Shown here: positions 17,001 through 21,459 of the stretch, one piece after another
Layout of the letters: every line of letters begins with the position of its first letter
Position numbering within the stretch: the stretch's first letter is position 1
Origin: Thermoplasmatota archaeon
GTDB taxonomy: Archaea > Thermoplasmatota > E2 > JACPAO01 > JAHFTW01
Length of the DNA stretch: 21,459 nt
Assembly: GCA_028289805.1 (NCBI GenBank)
Contig: JANQNI010000137.1
Coordinates: 1 to 21,459 of the forward strand
Direction: 5' to 3'
Translations under genes and position numbers: made by a program
Notes under the pieces: generated by a model
Database searches by the model: none
Seen by the model: the letters and a program-made list of their open reading frames with translations, nothing else
Told to the model about the DNA's origin: nothing

Positions 17001-17978
17001 GAGGCGACCCTGTCCAAGTGGCTCGACGGCAACGCGGACGACACGCGGGACTTCCTCGGCAATGCCAGCACGGCCCTTGCGGCCCTCGCCGTCCAGGCCG
17101 GCACCGCTGAACTCGCCGGCACGGGCGGCAGTGAGGAGCTGGAGGCGTTCTACGGCTACGCGCTGTTTCTGCGCGAGGCGTCCGAGCAACAGCAGACACG
17201 CAAGGGCGCGCAGATCCTCCACGACGTCGAGGCCCCCGAGGTCACGGCGACAAGGGGTCTTCTGGAAGCCAAACTCGTCGCGTCCTTCCTGGGCTTCATT
17301 GCAAACCAGGACGGCGAGGACGCCGCGCGCACGGCCGGTGCTACCTGGGTCGGCCACGGCAACCTGGAGGATGTGGCTAAGGCGTGGAAGGCGGTGACCA
17401 ACTACGCCCCGGACGAATCCCTCGGTTTCACACGCGACGTCCTGGCTCTGCACGAGCGCTGGGCGGCCGAACCCGCCCGCCTGACGGCACTGTACGACGA
17501 GGTCGCCGAGGTCGTCAGCGGCGGCGGCCGCCACCAACGCGACGCGGTGTTCCAGTTCCACTATGCTGCTGCCCAAGCCAGCGTCGTCGACCTGGGCGTC
17601 CGGTACACGTCCCTCACCAGCGACCCCGTGCCCGGCAGCAGCGTCACCGACGCGCAGCGGACCACACACGTCGACGTGGACGCGGTTTTGGCGGTCGACC
17701 CCGACTGTACCTCGGCTTGCGACAAGGTCATCGCCGTCGTCATCGACGAGAACGGCCTGAGCCTGGACGACAAGCACTGGATGAACGAAGTCGTCAAGAT
17801 GGAGCAGGTCGTCGACCACCCCACCCTCTACGGGGACGTCACGAGCGCCACTCTGGTCCAGAAGAACGGAGTGGCCAGTGCCGCGTTCTTGGAGTTCGCC
17901 GCAGGGCACAGGGTCGAGGTTCACGACGCGTTCGGATACTGCCTGAACTGCGACGATTCCCCGCGCCTGCCGGCGTAG
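14070..17978 (+). CDS. Large secreted protein with LamG-like domain and TSP3-type calcium-binding repeats
   Basis: The 1302-residue protein opens with a basic N-region and a hydrophobic span (TTTWFIALLMVPLVYAADEDG), a Sec-type signal cleaved near residue 32. Residues about 145-336 look like a concanavalin/LamG-type jelly roll (EDRFTDSALNGTLW ... GFDDLEVRSV). Residues 345-425 resemble a PKD/Ig-like fold. From about 427 to 620 there are repeated D-x-D-x-D-G-x-x-D/N motifs (DSDGDGYNDCLE, DSDGDGLLDGWE, DTDSDGLLDGHE, DSDNDGIDDGDE, DSDDDGLKDGAE), the calcium-binding thrombospondin type 3 pattern. The remaining roughly 680 residues match nothing I recognise; they look globular, partly helical, with paired cysteines near the end (CTSAC, CLNC). 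There is no C-terminal membrane anchor. It is divergent from rhs, so a partner role at the cell surface is possible but unproven. Adhesion or substrate binding is the safest guess. Confidence 0.88.
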   Translation: MGFTPKRRLRLFKGQQTTTWFIALLMVPLVYAADEDGDGHEWAGGGDAGDAAAWANGTAEAMTRWTDSPGRAESFLHALDWSPSLADRYPQLTWMHLVDALQEPTNLQRLAAGPVGAYSSTVATDPDGEPQVGQTWGPEIVYVDDLLVEDRFTDSALNGTLWTSETIGYRNDVQNGRFEVTVREVSGPHGRIDSRSIAAPMPDGGWLDVRADVNGYLGGTGWVAYPTLEVHDADNAARVASLSYHPYTNEVLRHDPAHGTVVMGTATPDADWRTYSIQLHKTGLRFTWGTMQEFVELTDFAAIQNLTVHLDYATDGADGDFQTGGFDDLEVRSVLPDYVTFAEPCISSRFAATPLAHVRYEVEACPAGGTGPGNYTWLWSDGTVTQGRYSSHDFPCGADPAVRLLVRTDAATLEQVDQVWPPGGYGDSDGDGYNDCLELYNGLNPVLIDSDQDLLHDNEEDFDGDGVFGEEGEPDPRVPDSDGDGLLDGWELGSRNLVDSPVAVGFAGGTEVLNPDTDSDGLLDGHEIVYTCPNGLDHDSDNDGIDDGDERGTYVGVEGQYVRVSQYVCDADSDDDGLKDGAELHLWDLATDHKDTDCDGKTDAQDVNPYVSNLPPGHALTPEAQATCLTLDVVAAGFTNEAIGGVPDFVHVQSDGQNLQFLTAYPNSHHPLQEISVRVRFDGTCRTAAGSEPCIASVSTPLQALPQFEDSLDGAYTHGVRVPLPDGVDTARDATGVVSYVDQALNVASVTFSIADVNLTHSTYRPQDAAEALLCSTDGTAPTADAWVDLRGTDLGRSADETILDDSGVVAAWTLRTAATPQSTGTSTPGRLVPWVQGLPHHLVVYASTADPVDLAAGTHTAEDAGRLNALLDATPVVWQGLTQDAAAAWDVATDAPTLVGSGRSGAYDVAAVLHGATWCLPDPDAALVIPHQGYLVVGSVTGLPTTSGPSDLRADLGRVAFAMDPFSQHAQGLNVAEATLSKWLDGNADDTRDFLGNASTALAALAVQAGTAELAGTGGSEELEAFYGYALFLREASEQQQTRKGAQILHDVEAPEVTATRGLLEAKLVASFLGFIANQDGEDAARTAGATWVGHGNLEDVAKAWKAVTNYAPDESLGFTRDVLALHERWAAEPARLTALYDEVAEVVSGGGRHQRDAVFQFHYAAAQASVVDLGVRYTSLTSDPVPGSSVTDAQRTTHVDVDAVLAVDPDCTSACDKVIAVVIDENGLSLDDKHWMNEVVKMEQVVDHPTLYGDVTSATLVQKNGVASAAFLEFAAGHRVEVHDAFGYCLNCDDSPRLPA

Positions 17979-18154
17979 GGTGCGCGGGCCCCACGCGGTT
18001 TTGGTCGACGAATGCCGGGGACCGCGTAGAGCCGGTGCTTCGTAGCCAGAGTCCAGCGAAGCGGTACAACCCCCTGTCGTCGCGACGGCCGGGGGGGGGC
18101 ATGCTCCCGGCGGAGTCTGAACCAAAATGGGCTAGCCTTCGATGCCATCCCAGG
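17979..18154. other. Short gap after the TSP3-repeat protein
   Basis: No coding frame stands out. A weak stem CGCG (17984-17987) / CGCG (17995-17998) followed by TTTT at 18000-18003 could end the upstream transcript. A run of nine G residues lies farther on, near 18092-18100. Nothing else is visible. Confidence 0.4.
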
Positions 18155-18745
18155 TCATTCCAGGTAGAACATCCCCATGGCATCCCGGACCGCGTTCAAC
18201 GGGAAATGGCCCGTCTTCAGGTCGAGCATCTTGGCGAGATCCGAGGGGTCTGCGTAGGCGACAGAGGATGTTGCCCGCCTCGGAGGCCCGTAGGCACCCT
18301 GTTGCATCCGAGTCGCTTCCCTTTCGGGCCCGCCACCGCTGCTAGAGTTCGCTCCACGAGAGACAGGTACGAGACGCACGTAGGCGTACCCGGCGAGGCG
18401 GGCGAAACGGCGGTTCGTGACGTGATCGACGACCCCACCGGGGAGACCCAGCGGCCCCCCCGTGCGTCAGGTAGGCTCGTCGGTACGAGGAGTACTTCAC
18501 GTGGACCCAGACCTGCCTCGGTTCGTGCAGCACGCTGGCGCGCCCCAGACGCCGAGGCGCCGGTCCGGAGGCTCCAGGGGGCCGTCGTAGTCCACCAAGA
18601 ACGCATTGTGCGGTGTGGCTCCCGAGACGCGTGTGGTCTTGCCCACGTACCGCCGTAGGGCGTCCTCATCGACGGCAGCGATAGGGACCCGGAGGCAGGA
18701 CGGAAGCCCATACGTGTTGGCATCGGGGTCCGGTCGGATGGCCAT
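18155..18745 (-). pseudogene. Unrecognised gene of about 195 codons broken by two compensating frameshifts
   Basis: Three protein-like segments follow one another on the minus strand with only short junctions between them. Segment 1 starts at ATG 18745 (MAIRPDPDANTYGLPS ... FLVDYDGPLEPPDRRLGVWG). Segment 2, in another frame, reads ASVLHEPRQVWVHVKYSSY and on to RRAYLTHG. Segment 3, back in the first frame, reads VVDHVTNRRFARLAGYAY, then a glycine/serine-rich stretch (GANSSSGGG), and ends KMLDLKTGHFPLNAVRDAM...FYLE at 18155. One extra G in the GGGG run at 18543-18546 and one fewer in the seven-G run at 18455-18461 would give one open frame. Either two homopolymer errors occurred in the assembly or the gene is dead. 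A TATA-like CCTAGTAGA lies roughly 20 bases before the ATG. I cannot name the family. An upstream segment in yet another frame (ETPTYSLVDSPTRL) could be a lost N-terminal extension. Confidence 0.6.
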
Positions 18746-19172
18746 GGAGCCTTGTGGGGGAGTCTACTAGGGAGTACGTGGGCGTTTCTGCTTGCTGCAT
18801 GTACCCTTCCAGACCGACGTGCGGGAGGTTCTTCACCCTAGCCTCGATGTGCCTCTGGCGACCCCCATGCCACACATAGAGACTGGATCGCCGCTACCCC
18901 GGACCTCACCGCCGCCCGCTTCTCTTTCCTCTACAGGGACCGTGTTCGATGCCGTTGGTGCCGAGGGGGATCGCTTGTGGGTGCGCCGAGGAGTTGAGGA
19001 TGGATCTCTGTCGGACGGGGCACGAGTGCACGTGGCGTTGCACCCAACCCCCCCACGGATTTCATCAAACGGGTGAACTGACGTGGCTTGCCCCACCCAC
19101 GTACGACTCCCGCCACCCTTGTTCCCCAGGCCACAGCACGCGAACGCCCCCGAGTCGGACGCTCGACCATCC
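18746..19172. other. Gene-poor stretch between the broken gene and the thioredoxin gene
   Basis: About 430 bases without a coding frame I would defend. The frames that are open are low-complexity or arginine/proline-rich, as expected by chance in G+C-rich DNA. No tRNA, rRNA or insertion-sequence ends are visible. A CT-rich strip at about 18915-18935 could act as a T-rich terminator on the plus strand, but that is weak. Confidence 0.5.
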
Positions 19173-19688
19173 CTAAATCGGCATCGCCCGCTCGATGCGG
19201 TCCCGGTATTCCAGTGCGAGGGGTTCCCAGGCGCCCATCCAGGAGTCGACGAGGCGGCCTTGGGGGTCGATGAGGTAGGTGTAGGGGAGCCCGATGTTGC
19301 GGTATTTGGGCGTCATCTGTTCGCCGTCGGGGTCGAAGAGGAGCGTGAAGTCCAGTCCGTGTTCTGCGACGAAGGCGTCGACGGCGGCCTTGTTGCTGGC
19401 TTCGTCGAGGCTGACGGCGATCATCGCGAGGCCGCGGTCGTTCCATTCGTCGTGGAGTTGCTGCATGGCGGGCATTTCTTGCTTGCAGCTTTCGCACCAG
19501 GTGGCCCACAGGTTGAGCACGACGGCCTTGCCGTGGAAGTCGGAGAGGCTGACGGGGTCGCCGTCGAGGTCGTCGACGGTGAAGGCGGGGGCGGGGGGTG
19601 CGTCGGCGAAGGGGTCGGCGACCTGGGCGGGGCTGGTGCAGCCGGAGACGAGGAGGCTGACCACGCACAGGGCGAGCACCCAACGCAC
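19173..19688 (-). CDS. TlpA/ResA-like thioredoxin-fold lipoprotein
   Basis: Membrane-anchored extracytoplasmic thiol-disulfide protein. From GTG 19688 it has 171 residues: a short signal (MRWVLALCVVSLLVSGC) whose lipobox VSG-C17 marks a lipidated cysteine, a linker rich in Pro and Ala, then a thioredoxin fold. The active site WATWCESCK has cysteines at 65 and 68. The cis-proline loop is at Pro135 in NIGLPYTYLIDPQG, and SLSDFHGKAVVLNLWATWC is the classic TlpA/ResA lead-in. Such proteins reduce disulfides in cytochrome c or copper-protein assembly, or act in general redox repair; no such partner gene is in view. The frame is open far upstream but runs into the permease gene, so I place the start at the GTG directly before the signal. 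It is 62 bases downstream of the permease and may share its transcript. Confidence 0.9.
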   Translation of the reverse strand: MRWVLALCVVSLLVSGCTSPAQVADPFADAPPAPAFTVDDLDGDPVSLSDFHGKAVVLNLWATWCESCKQEMPAMQQLHDEWNDRGLAMIAVSLDEASNKAAVDAFVAEHGLDFTLLFDPDGEQMTPKYRNIGLPYTYLIDPQGRLVDSWMGAWEPLALEYRDRIERAMPI

Positions 19689-19750
19689 GGAGGTGACTGT
19701 TCGAGGCGTGACAAAGGACTTGCGGTGCGGGCGTGCGGCTGTGGGCGGGT

Positions 19751-20794
19751 TCACCGCTGCGTCCACGGCAGGAAACGGGCGGCCAGCGCGACGACGAGCG
19801 CGGTGCCTGCGAGGTAGGCGATCCACAGGGCGCCGGCGCCGTCGAGGAAGGCGCTGCGGCCGAAGCCCTCGACGAAGTAGGTCAGGGGGTTGATGGCGGA
19901 GACGGCGCGCAGGGGGGCAGGCAGGGCGTCGACGGGGGCGAAGACGCCGCCGGTGAAGACGAGGAGGACGTAGAGGAGGCGGGGCAGGATGGCGGCGGCG
20001 CGGGCTTTGCTGGCGGCGCCGGCGAGGACGCCGAGGGCGGCGAAGAACAGGGACGCGGAGGCGGCGAGGAGGACCAGGGGCGCGTCGACGTGGACGGGGG
20101 CGTCGAGCCACGCCCACGCGGCGGCCGCGACGAGGCCGACGCCGAGGAGGCTCCACAGTCCCGCCTGGAGGGTCTTGGCGAGGACCCAGTCGAGGGGGCG
20201 CACGGGGAGGGCGGCGAGGCGGCGGAAGAGGCCGGCGCCGGCGTGGGCGCTGGTGGCGGCGAGGGTGAGGGTGGTGGCGACGGTGAAGAGGGAGAGGCCG
20301 GCCATGCCGCCGACGAGGTGGAGGCGGTAGGGAAGGCGCTGCGCGGCATCCCCGGCGTCGGCGGTGACGTGGAGGGCGGCGGGGGCGGGGCCGTGGGCGG
20401 CGTCGTGGAGGGCTGCGCGCACCGCTTCCCGCACCATCGGCAGGGCGTCGGGGCGGTGGATCTCGAGGGTGGCGTTGGCGCCGGGTGCGAGCGCGAAGCC
20501 GGCGGGCAGGTTGAGCACGGCGTCGGCGTCGCCTCGTTCGAGCTGGGCGAAGGGGCCGTCGACCTCGAAGCGGACGCCGGTGGTGTTGAACAGGGCGGCC
20601 ACGACGGCGCGGCTGGCGTCGTTGTCGGCCTCGTCGACCACCAGGACGCGCACGTCGGCGTCGGGGGCGAGGGCGGAGCCGAACAGGAGCAGCAGCGCGA
20701 CGGGGAAGAAGAGGCCGAAGACCACGTCCCAGGGGTTGTGGCGCGTGGACTGCATGCCCCACCGGAACTCGTTGGCGACGGCGCGCAGTCCCAT
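19751..20794 (-). CDS. ABC-2 type transporter permease
   Basis: The 347-residue membrane protein has the ABC-2 exporter layout. There is a short cytoplasmic N-terminus, a first span around VVFGLFFPVALLLLFGSALA (about 24-43), and a large extracytoplasmic region (about 44-165). Five more spans follow from GGMAGLSLFTVATTLTLAA to the C-terminus. The segment GLFRRLAALPVRPLDWVLAKTLQ is the conserved coupling region between helices, and FTGGVFAPVDALPAPLRAVSAINPLTYFVEGFG is the typical sixth-decade motif of the family (P..L......NPltY...). Its ATG shares one base with the stop of the ATPase gene, so the two are coupled. Together they form an exporter, perhaps for a drug, lipid or polymer; the substrate cannot be told from sequence. 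Confidence 0.9.
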   Translation of the reverse strand: MGLRAVANEFRWGMQSTRHNPWDVVFGLFFPVALLLLFGSALAPDADVRVLVVDEADNDASRAVVAALFNTTGVRFEVDGPFAQLERGDADAVLNLPAGFALAPGANATLEIHRPDALPMVREAVRAALHDAAHGPAPAALHVTADAGDAAQRLPYRLHLVGGMAGLSLFTVATTLTLAATSAHAGAGLFRRLAALPVRPLDWVLAKTLQAGLWSLLGVGLVAAAAWAWLDAPVHVDAPLVLLAASASLFFAALGVLAGAASKARAAAILPRLLYVLLVFTGGVFAPVDALPAPLRAVSAINPLTYFVEGFGRSAFLDGAGALWIAYLAGTALVVALAARFLPWTQR

Positions 20795-21459
20795 CAGGTG
20801 CCCTCCGAGGTCGCGAGGGCGAGGAAGGCGCTCTCCAGGTTGGGCGGCTGCACGAGGAAGCGGGCGCCGTGGCGTTCGAAGTGGGTCACGGCCCGCTCCA
20901 GGTCTTCGTCGTCGTCGGCCTGGACGGTGACGCGCTGGGGTTGGGTGACGACCTGGAGCCCGTCTGCGTGCAGTTGCTCGCCGTGTTCGCGGCCCAGGCC
21001 GAAGGCGACGACGGTGCGGTGGGCGTGCGCGCGCACCAGGTCGGCGGGCGGGGCGTGGGCGAGGACGCGGCCCTGGTGGAGGAAGACCACGTCCTGGGCG
21101 TGCCGTTCGGCCTCCTCCAGGAGGTGCGTGGAGAAGACGACCTTGGTGCCGGCGGCGTGGAGGGTCTCGAGGGCGGTCCAGGTCTGCTGGCGGCTGAGGG
21201 GGTCGAGGGCGGCGGTGGGTTCGTCGAGGATGAGTAGTTCGGGGTCGTGGACGAGGGCGCAGGCGAGGGCGACGCGGCGGTGTTCGCCGCCGCTGAGGGC
21301 TTGGACGGGGCGGTCGGACCGGTCCGTGAGGCCCACGAGGTCCAGCAGGTCGTGGGGGTCGCGGGCGTGGGGGTAGAAGCCGGCGTGGTAGCGCAGGGTG
21401 TCGAGGGCGGTGCGGTGGCCGTGCAGGGCGGCGTTCTGGGGCATGAATCCGACGCGTTG
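20794..21459 (-). CDS. ABC transporter ATPase, partial (N-terminus outside window)
   Basis: The visible 221 residues begin at the Q-loop (QRVGFMPQN) and continue through the signature LSGGEHRRVALACALV, Walker B LLILDEPTAALDP and the switch histidine in VVFSTHLLEEAE. The Walker A part lies beyond the window edge. After the ATPase core there is a C-terminal extension of about 90 residues with a small alpha/beta domain, common in DrrA/CcmA-type exporters, ending with the helix LESAFLALATSEG. It powers the ABC-2 permease encoded immediately downstream with a one-base overlap. Confidence 0.93.
   Translation of the reverse strand, partial: QRVGFMPQNAALHGHRTALDTLRYHAGFYPHARDPHDLLDLVGLTDRSDRPVQALSGGEHRRVALACALVHDPELLILDEPTAALDPLSRQQTWTALETLHAAGTKVVFSTHLLEEAERHAQDVVFLHQGRVLAHAPPADLVRAHAHRTVVAFGLGREHGEQLHADGLQVVTQPQRVTVQADDDEDLERAVTHFERHGARFLVQPPNLESAFLALATSEGT

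Noticed and set aside
17984..18110. A strong terminator or large hairpin around the G-rich run after the TSP3-repeat gene
   Set aside because: Only a 4-bp CGCG stem with four T residues and a loosely pairing GGG/CCC region are present. This is too weak to call as a separate terminator.
18833..19096. A small minus-strand frame of 87 codons in the gene-poor stretch
   Set aside because: The composition is rich in Ser, Arg, Pro and Gly, with no recognisable motif, no promoter-like box and no ribosome binding site. It is consistent with chance in this base composition.
19689..20762. A long upstream extension of the thioredoxin-like protein (to 529 codons)
   Set aside because: The extension lies entirely opposite in frame to the well-supported ABC-2 permease and is arginine/proline-rich. 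The lipoprotein signal directly after GTG 19688 gives a natural start.

Overview
The window looks archaeal. Both tRNA genes lack an encoded CCA end. There is an XPD-type helicase with four spaced Fe-S cysteines, and PyrB is paired with a separate PyrI subunit. Several genes have TATA-like boxes about 23-28 bases before their start codons, which suggests leaderless mRNAs. The DNA is clearly G+C-rich (roughly two thirds by eye). A high-GC Thermoplasmatota-type lineage is a reasonable guess, but nothing here proves it.

Layout. (1) 2-634: the 3' end of an FtsX/MacB-type ABC permease (+), followed by an XPD-family helicase (+, 699-2657). (2) 2658-2914: a convergent intergenic stretch with a possible small RNA. 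(3) 2915-5608, all minus: CPA2/Kef-type antiporter, then pyrB, then pyrI. PyrI stops exactly where its zinc domain should begin. (4) 5729-5891: tRNA-Val(UAC) and tRNA-Gln(CUG). (5) 5993-13884, minus: a 2412-residue secreted Rhs protein, its overlapping CPCC-family immunity candidate, and a decayed duplicate of the Rhs pre-toxin region. (6) 14070-17978, plus: a large secreted protein with a LamG-like domain and calcium-binding TSP3-type repeats, divergent from rhs. (7) 17979-19172: gene-poor, with a broken gene of about 195 codons carrying two compensating frameshifts in G runs. (8) 19173-21459, minus: ABC ATPase (cut by the window edge), ABC-2 permease, and a TlpA/ResA-like thioredoxin lipoprotein.

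How it fits together. The most interesting part is the Rhs locus. It has a Sec-type signal, an FG-GAP beta-propeller region, a fibronectin III domain, a DUF6531-type segment, a long YD-repeat shell, an Rhs core ending in the P-x4-DPxGL cleavage motif, and a 249-residue variable C-terminal tip. The next gene overlaps it by 4 bases (ATGA) and is a classic CPCC cysteine-rich protein, a family linked to immunity in polymorphic toxin systems. Downstream lies an 88%-identical remnant of the pre-toxin module, the usual sign of tip exchange. Together these indicate an archaeal Rhs/WapA-like toxin-immunity system in an accessory block beside tRNA genes. The flanking genes (pyrimidine synthesis, helicase, antiporter, transporter) look like ordinary chromosome.
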